DNA of 64,000 bases from Begonia masoniana (Eukaryota; Streptophyta; Magnoliopsida; Cucurbitales; Begoniaceae). A program made the translations under genes and the position numbers. The notes beneath the pieces were generated by a model. It did not search any database. It saw nothing but the letters and a program-made list of their open reading frames with translations, and was not told the origin of the DNA. Shown here one piece after another: positions 45,431 to 59,000 of this stretch; position 1 is the first letter of the stretch, and every line of letters starts with the position of its first letter. The DNA lies in assembly GCA_022432975.1 (NCBI GenBank), contig CM039511.1, positions 48,626,400 to 48,690,399 on the forward strand, in the 5' to 3' direction.

Positions 45431-47780
45431 GGTTGTTGGGTCCTCAATACACGTCGTTCTCATCACTTCAAGTTAAAACCTTGAATGTGAAATGGATAAC
45501 TTAGGTTCTAACCACAAGTCATGTAACACTCAACCTCATTTGCTTGATACGTTCGACTCTTTTGGAACAAATCGATTGAAGTGAAGTTTCTAATGCTTCA
45601 TCAAGCGCATTACTAAGTCTTAGTTTCGCGTCCATGAAGGTTGTTGGGTCCTCAATACACGTCGTTCTCATCACTTCAAGTTAAAACCTTGAATGTGAAA
45701 TGGATAACTTAGGTTCTAACCACAAGTCATGTAACACTCAACCTCATTTGCTTGATACGTTCGACTCTTTTGGAACAAATCGATTGAAGTGAAGTTTCTA
45801 ATGCTTCATCAAGCGCATTACTAAGTCTTAGTTTCGCGTCCATGAAGGTTGTTGGGTCCTCAATACACGTCGTTCTCATCACTTCAAGTTAAAACCTTGA
45901 ATGTGAAATGGATAACTTAGGTTCTAACCACAAGTCATGTAACACTCAACCTCATTTGCTTGATACGTTCGACTCTTTTGGAACAAATCGATTGAAGTGA
46001 AGTTTCTAATGCTTCATCAAGCGCATTACTAAGTCTTAGTTTCGCGTCCATGAAGGTTGTTGGGTCCTCAATACACGTCGTTCTCATCACTTCAAGTTAA
46101 AACCTTGAATGTGAAATGGATAACTTAGGTTCTAACCACAAGTCATGTAACACTCAACCTCATTTGCTTGATACGTTCGACTCTTTTGGAACAAATCGAT
46201 TGAAGTGAAGTTTCTAATGCTTCATCAAGCGCATTACTAAGTCTTAGTTTCGCGTCCATGAAGGTTGTTGGGTCCTCAATACACGTCGTTCTCATCACTT
46301 CAAGTTAAAACCTTGAATGTGAAATGGATAACTTAGGTTCTAACCACAAGTCATGTAACACTCAACCTCATTTGCTTGATACGTTCGACTCTTTTGGAAC
46401 AAATCGATTGAAGTGAAGTTTCTAATGCTTCATCAAGCGCATTACTAAGTCTTAGTTTCGCGTCCATGAAGGTTGTTGGGTCCTCAATACACGTCGTTCT
46501 CATCACTTCAAGTTAAAACCTTGAATGTGAAATGGATAACTTAGGTTCTAACCACAAGTCATGTAACACTCAACCTCATTTGCTTGATACGTTCGACTCT
46601 TTTGGAACAAATCGATTGAAGTGAAGTTTCTAATGCTTCATCAAGCGCATTACTAAGTCTTAGTTTCGCGTCCATGAAGGTTGTTGGGTCCTCAATACAC
46701 GTCGTTCTCATCACTTCAAGTTAAAACCTTGAATGTGAAATGGATAACTTAGGTTCTAACCACAAGTCATGTAACACTCAACCTCATTTGCTTGATACGT
46801 TCGACTCTTTTGGAACAAATCGATTGAAGTGAAGTTTCTAATGCTTCATCAAGCGCATTACTAAGTCTTAGTTTCGCGTCCATGAAGGTTGTTGGGTCCT
46901 CAATACACGTCGTTCTCATCACTTCAAGTTAAAACCTTGAATGTGAAATGGATAACTTAGGTTCTAACCACAAGTCATGTAACACTCAACCTCATTTGCT
47001 TGATACGTTCGACTCTTTTGGAACAAATCGATTGAAGTGAAGTTTCTAATGCTTCATCAAGCGCATTACTAAGTCTTAGTTTCGCGTCCATGAAGGTTGT
47101 TGGGTCCTCAATACACGTCGTTCTCATCACTTCAAGTTAAAACCTTGAATGTGAAATGGATAACTTAGGTTCTAACCACAAGTCATGTAACACTCAACCT
47201 CATTTGCTTGATACGTTCGACTCTTTTGGAACAAATCGATTGAAGTGAAGTTTCTAATGCTTCATCAAGCGCATTACTAAGTCTTAGTTTCGCGTCCATG
47301 AAGGTTGTTGGGTCCTCAATACACGTCGTTCTCATCACTTCAAGTTAAAACCTTGAATGTGAAATGGATAACTTAGGTTCTAACCACAAGTCATGTAACA
47401 CTCAACCTCATTTGCTTGATACGTTCGACTCTTTTGGAACAAATCGATTGAAGTGAAGTTTCTAATGCTTCATCAAGCGCATTACTAAGTCTTAGTTTCG
47501 CGTCCATGAAGGTTGTTGGGTCCTCAATACACGTCGTTCTCATCACTTCAAGTTAAAACCTTGAATGTGAAATGGATAACTTAGGTTCTAACCACAAGTC
47601 ATGTAACACTCAACCTCATTTGCTTGATACGTTCGACTCTTTTGGAACAAATCGATTGAAGTGAAGTTTCTAATGCTTCATCAAGCGCATTACTAAGTCT
47701 TAGTTTCGCGTCCATGAAGGTTGTTGGGTCCTCAATACACGTCGTTCTCATCACTTCAAGTTAAAACCTTGAATGTGAAA
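45431..47780. repeat. run of about 11 apparently identical satellite monomers
   Basis: Between the CGTCCAATGAAGG variant near 45424 and the TGTATAACTTAGATTC variant near 47780, I see no difference between successive 208-bp units. This is the most homogenised stretch in the window and suggests very recent local amplification or conversion, or collapsed or duplicated assembly. Confidence 0.82.
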
Positions 47781-50700
47781 TGTATAACTTAGATTCTAAC
47801 CACAAGTCATGGAACACTCAACCTCATTTGCTTGATACGTTCGACTCTTTTGGAACAAATCGATTGAAGTGAAGTTTCTAATGCTTCATCAAGCGCATTA
47901 CTAAGTCTTAGTTTCGCGTCCAAGAAGGTTGTTGGGTCCTCAATACACGTCGTTCTCATCACTTCAAGTTAAAACCTTGAATGTGAAATGTATAACTTAG
48001 ATTCTAACCACAAGTCATGTAACACACAACCTCATTTGCTTGATACGTTCGACTCTTTTGGAACAAATCGATTGAAGTGAAGTTTCTAATGCTTCATCAA
48101 GCGCATTACTAAGTCTTAGTTTCGCCGTCCAAGAAGGTTGTTGGGTCCTCAATACACGTCGTTCTCATCACTTCAAGTTAAAACCTTGAATGTGAAATGT
48201 ATAACTTAGATTCTAACCACAAGTCATGTAACACACAACCTCATTTGCTTGATACGTTCGACTCTTTTGGAACAAATCGATTGAAGTGAAGTTTCTAATG
48301 CTTCATCAAGCGCATTACTAAGTCTTAGTTTCGCGTCCATGAAGGTTGTTGGGTCCTCAATACACGTCGTTCTCATCACTTCAAGTTAAAACCTTGAATG
48401 TGAAATGTATAACTTAGATTCTAACCACAAGTCATGTAACACACAACCTCATTTGCTTGATACGTTCGACTCTTTTGGAACAAATCGATTGAAGTGAAGT
48501 TTCTAATGCTTCATCAAGCGCATTACTAAGTCTTAGTTTCGCGTCCATGAAGGTTGTTGGGTCCTCAATACACGTCGTTCTCATCACTTCAAGTTAAAAC
48601 CTTGAATGTGAAATGTATAACTTAGATTCTAACCACAAGTCATGGAACACTCAACCTCATTTGCTTGATACGTTCGACTCTTTTGGAACAAATCGATTGA
48701 AGTGAAGTTTCTAATGCTTCATCAAGCGCATTACTAAGTCTTAGTTTCGCGTCCATGAAGGTTGTTGGGTCCTCAATACACGTCGTTCTCATCACTTCAA
48801 GTTAAAACCTTGAATGTGAAATGTATAACTTAGATTCTAACCACAAGTCATGTAACACACAACCTCATTTGCTTGATACGTTCGACTCTTTTGGAACAAA
48901 TCGATTGAAGTGAAGTTTCTAATGCTTCATCAAGCGCATTACTAAGTCTTAGTTTCGCCTCCAAGAAGGTTGTTGGGTCCTCAATACACGTCGTTCTCAT
49001 CACTTCAAGTTAAAACCTTGAATGTGAAATGTATAACTTAGATTCTAACCACAAGTCATGGAACACTCAACCTCATTTGCTTGATACGTTCGACTCTTTT
49101 GGAACAAATCGATTGAAGTGAAGTTTCTAATGCTTCATCAAGCGCATTACTAAGTCTTAGTTTCGCGTCCATGAAGGTTGTTGGGTCCTCAATACACGTC
49201 GTTCTCATCACTTCAAGTTAAAACCTTGAATGTGAAATGTATAACTTAGATTCTAACCACAAGTCATGGAACACTCAACCTCATTTGCTTGATACGTTCG
49301 ACTCTTTTGGAACAAATCGATTGAAGTGAAGTTTCTAATGCTTCATCAAGCGCATTACTAAGTCTTAGTTTCGCGTCCATGAAGGTTGTTGGGTCCTCAA
49401 TACACGTCGTTCTCATCACTTCAAGTTAAAACCTTGAATGTGAAATGGATAACTTAGATTCTAACCACAAGTCATGTAACACACAACCTCATTTGCTTGA
49501 TACGTTCGACTCTTTTGGAACAAATCGATTGAAGTGAAGTTTCTAATGCTTCATCAAGCGCATTACTAAGTCTTAGTTTCGCGTCCAAGAAGGTTGTTGG
49601 GTCCTCAATACACGTCGTTCTCATCACTTCAAGTTAAAACCTTGAATGTGAAATGTATAACTTAGATTCTAACCACAAGTCATGTAACACACAACCTCAT
49701 TTGCTTGATACGTTCGACTCTTTTGGAACAAATCGATTGAAGTGAAGTTTCTAATGCTTCATCAAGCGCATTACTAAGTCTTAGTTTCGCGTCCAAGAAG
49801 GTTGTTGGGTCCTCAATACACGTCGTTCTCATCACTTCAAGTTAAAACCTTGAATGTGAAATGGATAACTTAGGTTCTAACCACAAGTCATGTAACACTC
49901 AACCTCATTTGCTTGATACGTTCGACTCTTTTGGAACAAATCGATTGAAGTGAAGTTTCTAATGCTTCATCAAGCGCATTACTAAGTCTTAGTTTCGCGT
50001 CCATGAAGGTTGTTGGGTCCTCAATACACGTCGTTCTCATCACTTCAAGTTAAAACCTTGAATGTGAAATGTATAACTTAGGTTCTAACCACAAGTCATG
50101 TAACACTCAACCTCATTTGCTTGATACGTTCGACTCTTTTGGAACAAATCGATTGAAGTGAAGTTTCTAATGCTTCATCAAGCGCATTACTAAGTCTTAG
50201 TTTCGCGTCCATGAAGGTTGTTGGGTCCTCAATACACGTCGTTCTCATCACTTCAAGTTAAAACCTTGAATGTGAAATGGATAACTTAGATTCTAACCAC
50301 AAGTCATGTAACACACAACCTCATTTGCTTGATACGTTCGACTCTTTTGGAACAAATCGATTGAAGTGAAGTTTCTAATGCTTCATCAAGCGCATTACTA
50401 AGTCTTAGTTTCGCGTCCAATGAAGGTTGTTGGGTCCTCAATACACGTCGTTCTCATCACTTCAAGTTAAAACCTTGAATGTGAAATGGATAACTTAGAT
50501 TCTAACCACAAGTCATGTAACACTCAACCTCATTTGCTTGATACGTTCGACTCTTTTGGAACAAATCGATTGAAGTGAAGTTTCTAATGCTTCATCAAGC
50601 GCATTACTAAGTCTTAGTTTCGCGTCCATGAAGGTTGTTGGGTCCTCAATACACGTCGTTCTCATCACTTCAAGTTAAAACCTTGAATGTGAAATGTATA

Positions 50701-52804
50701 ACTTAGATTCTAACCACAAGTCATGGAACACTCAACCTCATTTGCTTGATACGTTCGACTCTTTTGGAACAAATCGATTGAAGTGAAGTTTCTAATGCTT
50801 CATCAAGCGCATTACTAAGTCTTAGTTTCGCGTCCATGAAGGTTGTTGGGTCCTCAATACACGTCGTTCTCATCACTTCAAGTTAAAACCTTGAATGTGA
50901 AATGTATAACTTAGATTCTAACCACAAGTCATGTAACACTCAACCTCATTTGCTTGATACGTTCGACTCTTTTGGAACAAATCGATTGAAGTGAAGTTTC
51001 TAATGCTTCATCAAGCGCATTACTAAGTCTTAGTTTCGCGTCCATGAAGGTTGTTGGGTCCTCAATACACGTCGTTCTCATCACTTCAAGTTAAAACCTT
51101 GAATGTGAAATGTATAACTTAGATTCTAACCACAAGTCATGTAACACTCAACCTCATTTGCTTGATACGTTCGACTCTTTTGGAACAAATCGATTGAAGT
51201 GAAGTTTCTAATGCTTCATCAAGCGCATTACTAAGTCTTAGTTTCGCGTCCAATGAAGGTTGTTGGGTCCTCAATACACGTCGTTCTCATCACTTCAAGT
51301 TAAAACCTTGAATGTGAAATGTATAACTTAGATTCTAACCACAAGTCATGTAACACATCAACCTCATTTGCTTGATACGTTCGACTCTTTTGGAACAAAT
51401 CGATTGAAGTGAAGTTTCTAATGCTTCATCAAGCGCATTACTAAGTCTTAGTTTCGCGTCCAATGAAGGTTGTTGGGTCCTCAATACACGTCGTTCTCAT
51501 CACTTCAAGTTAAAACCTTGAATGTGAAATGTATAACTTAGATTCTAACCACAAGTCATGTAACACACAACCTCATTTGCTTGATACGTTCGACTCTTTT
51601 GGAACAAATCGATTGAAGTGAAGTTTCTAATGCTTCATCAAGCGCATTACTAAGTCTTAGTTTCGCGTCCAAGAAGGTTGTTGGGTCCTCAATACACGTC
51701 GTTCTCATCACTTCAAGTTAAAACCTTGAATGTGAAATGTATAACTTAGATTCTAACCACAAGTCATGGAACACTCAACCTCATTTGCTTGATACGTTCG
51801 ACTCTTTTGGAACAAATCGATTGAAGTGAAGTTTCTAATGCTTCATCAAGCGCATTACTAAGTCTTAGTTTCGCGTCCATGAAGGTTGTTGGGTCCTCAA
51901 TACACGTCGTTCTCATCACTTCAAGTTAAAACCTTGAATGTGAAATGTATAACTTAGATTCTAACCACAAGTCATGTAACACACAACCTCATTTGCTTGA
52001 TACGTTCGACTCTTTTGGAACAAATCGATTGAAGTGAAGTTTCTAATGCTTCATCAAGCGCATTACTAAGTCTTAGTTTCGCGTCCATGAAGGTTGTTGG
52101 GTCCTCAATACACGTCGTTCTCATCACTTCAAGTTAAAACCTTGAATGTGAAATGTATAACTTAGATTCTAACCACAAGTCATGTAACACACAACCTCAT
52201 TTGCTTGATACGTTCGACTCTTTTGGAACAAATCGATTGAAGTGAAGTTTCTAATGCTTCATCAAGCGCATTACTAAGTCTTAGTTTCGCGTCCATGAAG
52301 GTTGTTGGGTCCTCAATACACGTCGTTCTCATCACTTCAAGTTAAAACCTTGAATGTGAAATGTATAACTTAGATTCTAACCACAAGTCATGTAACACTA
52401 CAACCTCATTTGCTTGATACGTTCGACTCTTTTGGAACAAATCGATTGAAGTGAAGTTTCTAATGCTTCATCAAGCGCATTACTAAGTCTTAGTTTCGCC
52501 TCCAAGAAGGTTGTTGGGTCCTCAATACACGTCGTTCTCATCACTTCAAGTTAAAACCTTGAATGTGAAATGTATAACTTAGATTCTAACCACAAGTCAT
52601 GGAACACTCAACCTCATTTGCTTGATACGTTCGACTCTTTTGGAACAAATCGATTGAAGTGAAGTTTCTAATGCTTCATCAAGCGCATTACTAAGTCTTA
52701 GTTTCGCGTCCAAGAAGGTTGTTGGGTCCTCAATACACGTCGTTCTCATCACTTCAAGTTAAAACCTTGAATGTGAAATGTATAACTTAGATTCTAACCA
52801 CAAG

Positions 52805-53023
52805 TCATGTAACACACAACCTCATTTGCTTGATACGTTCGACTCTTTTGGAACAAATCGATTGAAGTGAAGTTTCTAATGCTTCATCAAGCGCATTACT
52901 AAGTCTTAGTTTCGCGTCCAAGAAGGTTGTTGGGTCCTCAATACACGTCGTTCTCATCACTTCAAGATAAAACCTTGAATGTGAAATGTATAACTTAGAT
53001 TCTAACCACAAGTCATGTAACAC
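52805..53023 (-). other. longest minus-strand open frame of the satellite (72 codons), representative
   Basis: In most monomers the minus strand is open for about 50-68 codons, reading [12 protein letters not shown](M/L)DAKLRLS and continuing through a leucine- and serine-rich segment to KRVERIKQMRLS. Here and at 54262-54480, 55509-55727 and 59047-59265, a single change (CAAGTTAAAACC to CAAGATAAAACC on the plus strand) removes an upstream stop and extends it to 72 codons. The monomer length (208 = 3 x 69 + 1) prevents reading through successive monomers. I do not recognise the protein, and it is more likely a chance frame than a gene. Confidence 0.3.
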
Positions 53024-56000
53024 ACAACCTCATTTGCTTGATACGTTCGACTCTTTTGGAACAAATCGATTGAAGTGAAGTTTCTAATGCTTCATCAAGC
53101 GCATTACTAAGTCTTAGTTTCGCCTCCATGAAGGTTGTTGGGTCCTCAATACACGTCGTTCTCATCACTTCAAGTTAAAACCTTGAATGTGAAATGTATA
53201 ACTTAGATTCTAACCACAAGTCATGTAACACATCAACCTCATTTGCTTGATACGTTCGACTCTTTTGGAACAAATCGATTGAAGTGAAGTTTCTAATGCT
53301 TCATCAAGCGCATTACTAAGTCTTAGTTTCGCGTCCATGAAGGTTGTTGGGTCCTCAATACACGTCGTTCTCATCACTTCAAGTTAAAACCTTGAATGTG
53401 AAATGTATAACTTAGATTCTAACCACAAGTCATGGAACACTCAACCTCATTTGCTTGATACGTTCGACTCTTTTGGAACAAATCGATTGAAGTGAAGTTT
53501 CTAATGCTTCATCAAGCGCATTACTAAGTCTTAGTTTCGCGTCCAAGAAGGTTGTTGGGTCCTCAATACACGTCGTTCTCATCACTTCAAGTTAAAACCT
53601 TGAATGTGAAATGTATAACTTAGATTCTAACCACAAGTCATGTAACACACAACCTCATTTGCTTGATACGTTCGACTCTTTTGGAACAAATCGATTGAAG
53701 TGAAGTTTCTAATGCTTCATCAAGCGCATTACTAAGTCTTAGTTTCGCGTCCATGAAGGTTGTTGGGTCCTCAATACACGTCGTTCTCATCACTTCAAGT
53801 TAAAACCTTGAATGTGAAATGTATAACTTAGATTCTAACCACAAGTCATGGAACACTCAACCTCATTTGCTTGATACGTTCGACTCTTTTGGAACAAATC
53901 GATTGAAGTGAAGTTTCTAATGCTTCATCAAGCGCATTACTAAGTCTTAGTTTCGCGTCCATGAAGGTTGTTGGGTCCTCAATACACGTCGTTCTCATCA
54001 CTTCAAGTTAAAACCTTGAATGTGAAATGTATAACTTAGATTCTAACCACAAGTCATGGAACACTCAACCTCATTTGCTTGATACGTTCGACTCTTTTGG
54101 AACAAATCGATTGAAGTGAAGTTTCTAATGCTTCATCAAGCGCATTACTAAGTCTTAGTTTCGCGTCCAAGAAGGTTGTTGGGTCCTCAATACACGTCGT
54201 TCTCATCACTTCAAGTTAAAACCTTGAATGTGAAATGTATAACTTAGATTCTAACCACAAGTCATGGAACACTCAACCTCATTTGCTTGATACGTTCGAC
54301 TCTTTTGGAACAAATCGATTGAAGTGAAGTTTCTAATGCTTCATCAAGCGCATTACTAAGTCTTAGTTTCGCGTCCAAGAAGGTTGTTGGGTCCTCAATA
54401 CACGTCGTTCTCATCACTTCAAGATAAAACCTTGAATGTGAAATGTATAACTTAGATTCTAACCACAAGTCATGTAACACACAACCTCATTTGCTTGATA
54501 CGTTCGACTCTTTTGGAACAAATCGATTGAAGTGAAGTTTCTAATGCTTCATCAAGCGCATTACTAAGTCTTAGTTTCGCCTCCAAGAAGGTTGTTGGGT
54601 CCTCAATACACGTCGTTCTCATCACTTCAAGTTAAAACCTTGAATGTGAAATGTATAACTTAGATTCTAACCACAAGTCATGTAACACACAACCTCATTT
54701 GCTTGATACGTTCGACTCTTTTGGAACAAATCGATTGAAGTGAAGTTTCTAATGCTTCATCAAGCGCATTACTAAGTCTTAGTTTCGCGTCCAGAAGGTT
54801 GTTGGGTCCTCAATACACGTCGTTCTCATCACTTCAAGTTAAAACCTTGAATGTGAAATGTATAACTTAGATTCTAACCACAAGTCATGGAACACTCAAC
54901 CTCATTTGCTTGATACGTTCGACTCTTTTGGAACAAATCGATTGAAGTGAAGTTTCTAATGCTTCATCAAGCGCATTACTAAGTCTTAGTTTCGCGTCCA
55001 TGAAGGTTGTTGGGTCCTCAATACACGTCGTTCTCATCACTTCAAGTTAAAACCTTGAATGTGAAATGTATAACTTAGATTCTAACCACAAGTCATGGAA
55101 CACTCAACCTCATTTGCTTGATACGTTCGACTCTTTTGGAACAAATCGATTGAAGTGAAGTTTCTAATGCTTCATCAAGCGCATTACTAAGTCTTAGTTT
55201 CGCGTCCATGAAGGTTGTTGGGTCCTCAATACACGTCGTTCTCATCACTTCAAGTTAAAACCTTGAATGTGAAATGTATAACTTAGATTCTAACCACAAG
55301 TCATGTAACACTCAACCTCATTTGCTTGATACGTTCGACTCTTTTGGAACAAATCGATTGAAGTGAAGTTTCTAATGCTTCATCAAGCGCATTACTAAGT
55401 CTTAGTTTCGCCTCCATGAAGGTTGTTGGGTCCTCAATACACGTCGTTCTCATCACTTCAAGTTAAAACCTTGAATGTGAAATGTATAACTTAGATTCTA
55501 ACCACAAGTCATGTAACACTCAACCTCATTTGCTTGATACGTTCGACTCTTTTGGAACAAATCGATTGAAGTGAAGTTTCTAATGCTTCATCAAGCGCAT
55601 TACTAAGTCTTAGTTTCGCGTCCATGAAGGTTGTTGGGTCCTCAATACACGTCGTTCTCATCACTTCAAGATAAAACCTTGAATGTGAAATGTATAACTT
55701 AGATTCTAACCACAAGTCATGTAACACTCAACCTCATTTGCTTGATACGTTCGACTCTTTTGGAACAAATCGATTGAAGTGAAGTTTCTAATGCTTCATC
55801 AAGCGCATTACTAAGTCTTAGTTTCGCGTCCAGAAGGTTGTTGGGTCCTCAATACACGTCGTTCTCATCACTTCAAGTTAAAACCTTGAATGTGAAATGT
55901 ATAACTTAGATTCTAACCACAAGTCATGTAACACATCAACCTCATTTGCTTGATACGTTCGACTCTTTTGGAACAAATCGATTGAAGTGAAGTTTCTAAT

Positions 56001-59000
56001 GCTTCATCAAGCGCATTACTAAGTCTTAGTTTCGCGTCCATGAAGGTTGTTGGGTCCTCAATACACGTCGTTCTCATCACTTCAAGTTAAAACCTTGAAT
56101 GTGAAATGGATAACTTAGATTCTAACCACAAGTCATGGAACACTCAACCTCATTTGCTTGATACGTTCGACTCTTTTGGAACAAATCGATTGAAGTGAAG
56201 TTTCTAATGCTTCATCAAGCGCATTACTAAGTCTTAGTTTCGCCTCCAAGAAGGTTGTTGGGTCCTCAATACACGTCGTTCTCATCACTTCAAGTTAAAA
56301 CCTTGAATGTGAAATGTATAACTTAGATTCTAACCACAAGTCATGGAACACTCAACCTCATTTGCTTGATACGTTCGACTCTTTTGGAACAAATCGATTG
56401 AAGTGAAGTTTCTAATGCTTCATCAAGCGCATTACTAAGTCTTAGTTTCGCGTCCATGAAGGTTGTTGGGTCCTCAATACACGTCGTTCTCATCACTTCA
56501 AGTTAAAACCTTGAATGTGAAATGTATAACTTAGATTCTAACCACAAGTCATGTAACACACAACCTCATTTGCTTGATACGTTCGACTCTTTTGGAACAA
56601 ATCGATTGAAGTGAAGTTTCTAATGCTTCATCAAGCGCATTACTAAGTCTTAGTTTCGCCTCCAAGAAGGTTGTTGGGTCCTCAATACACGTCGTTCTCA
56701 TCACTTCAAGTTAAAACCTTGAATGTGAAATGTATAACTTAGATTCTAACCACAAGTCATGGAACACTCAACCTCATTTGCTTGATACGTTCGACTCTTT
56801 TGGAACAAATCGATTGAAGTGAAGTTTCTAATGCTTCATCAAGCGCATTACTAAGTCTTAGTTTCGCGTCCATGAAGGTTGTTGGGTCCTCAATACACGT
56901 CGTTCTCATCACTTCAAGTTAAAACCTTGAATGTGAAATGTATAACTTAGATTCTAACCACAAGTCATGTAACACACAACCTCATTTGCTTGATACGTTC
57001 GACTCTTTTGGAACAAATCGATTGAAGTGAAGTTTCTAATGCTTCATCAAGCGCATTACTAAGTCTTAGTTTCGCCGTCCATGAAGGTTGTTGGGTCCTC
57101 AATACACGTCGTTCTCATCACTTCAAGTTAAAACCTTGAATGTGAAATGTATAACTTAGATTCTAACCACAAGTCATGTAACACATCAACCTCATTTGCT
57201 TGATACGTTCGACTCTTTTGGAACAAATCGATTGAAGTGAAGTTTCTAATGCTTCATCAAGCGCATTACTAAGTCTTAGTTTCGCGTCCATGAAGGTTGT
57301 TGGGTCCTCAATACACGTCGTTCTCATCACTTCAAGTTAAAACCTTGAATGTGAAATGTATAACTTAGATTCTAACCACAAGTCATGTAACACACAACCT
57401 CATTTGCTTGATACGTTCGACTCTTTTGGAACAAATCGATTGAAGTGAAGTTTCTAATGCTTCATCAAGCGCATTACTAAGTCTTAGTTTCGCCTCCAAG
57501 AAGGTTGTTGGGTCCTCAATACACGTCGTTCTCATCACTTCAAGTTAAAACCTTGAATGTGAAATGTATAACTTAGATTCTAACCACAAGTCATGTAACA
57601 CACAACCTCATTTGCTTGATACGTTCGACTCTTTTGGAACAAATCGATTGAAGTGAAGTTTCTAATGCTTCATCAAGCGCATTACTAAGTCTTAGTTTCG
57701 CGTCCATGAAGGTTGTTGGGTCCTCAATACACGTCGTTCTCATCACTTCAAGTTAAAACCTTGAATGTGAAATGGATAACTTAGGTTCTAACCACAAGTC
57801 ATGTAACACTCAACCTCATTTGCTTGATACGTTCGACTCTTTTGGAACAAATCGATTGAAGTGAAGTTTCTAATGCTTCATCAAGCGCATTACTAAGTCT
57901 TAGTTTCGCGTCCATGAAGGTTGTTGGGTCCTCAATACACGTCGTTCTCATCACTTCAAGTTAAAACCTTGAATGTGAAATGTATAACTTAGATTCTAAC
58001 CACAAGTCATGGAACACTCAACCTCATTTGCTTGATACGTTCGACTCTTTTGGAACAAATCGATTGAAGTGAAGTTTCTAATGCTTCATCAAGCGCATTA
58101 CTAAGTCTTAGTTTCGCGTCCATGAAGGTTGTTGGGTCCTCAATACACGTCGTTCTCATCACTTCAAGTTAAAACCTTGAATGTGAAATGTATAACTTAG
58201 ATTCTAACCACAAGTCATGTAACACACAACCTCATTTGCTTGATACGTTCGACTCTTTTGGAACAAATCGATTGAAGTGAAGTTTCTAATGCTTCATCAA
58301 GCGCATTACTAAGTCTTAGTTTCGCCTCCATGAAGGTTGTTGGGTCCTCAATACACGTCGTTCTCATCACTTCAAGTTAAAACCTTGAATGTGAAATGTA
58401 TAACTTAGATTCTAACCACAAGTCATGGAACACTCAACCTCATTTGCTTGATACGTTCGACTCTTTTGGAACAAATCGATTGAAGTGAAGTTTCTAATGC
58501 TTCATCAAGCGCATTACTAAGTCTTAGTTTCGCGTCCATGAAGGTTGTTGGGTCCTCAATACACGTCGTTCTCATCACTTCAAGTTAAAACCTTGAATGT
58601 GAAATGTATAACTTAGATTCTAACCACAAGTCATGTAACACACAACCTCATTTGCTTGATACGTTCGACTCTTTTGGAACAAATCGATTGAAGTGAAGTT
58701 TCTAATGCTTCATCAAGCGCATTACTAAGTCTTAGTTTCGCGTCCATGAAGGTTGTTGGGTCCTCAATACACGTCGTTCTCATCACTTCAAGTTAAAACC
58801 TTGAATGTGAAATGTATAACTTAGATTCTAACCACAAGTCATGGAACACTCAACCTCATTTGCTTGATACGTTCGACTCTTTTGGAACAAATCGATTGAA
58901 GTGAAGTTTCTAATGCTTCATCAAGCGCATTACTAAGTCTTAGTTTCGCCTCCATGAAGGTTGTTGGGTCCTCAATACACGTCGTTCTCATCACTTCAAG

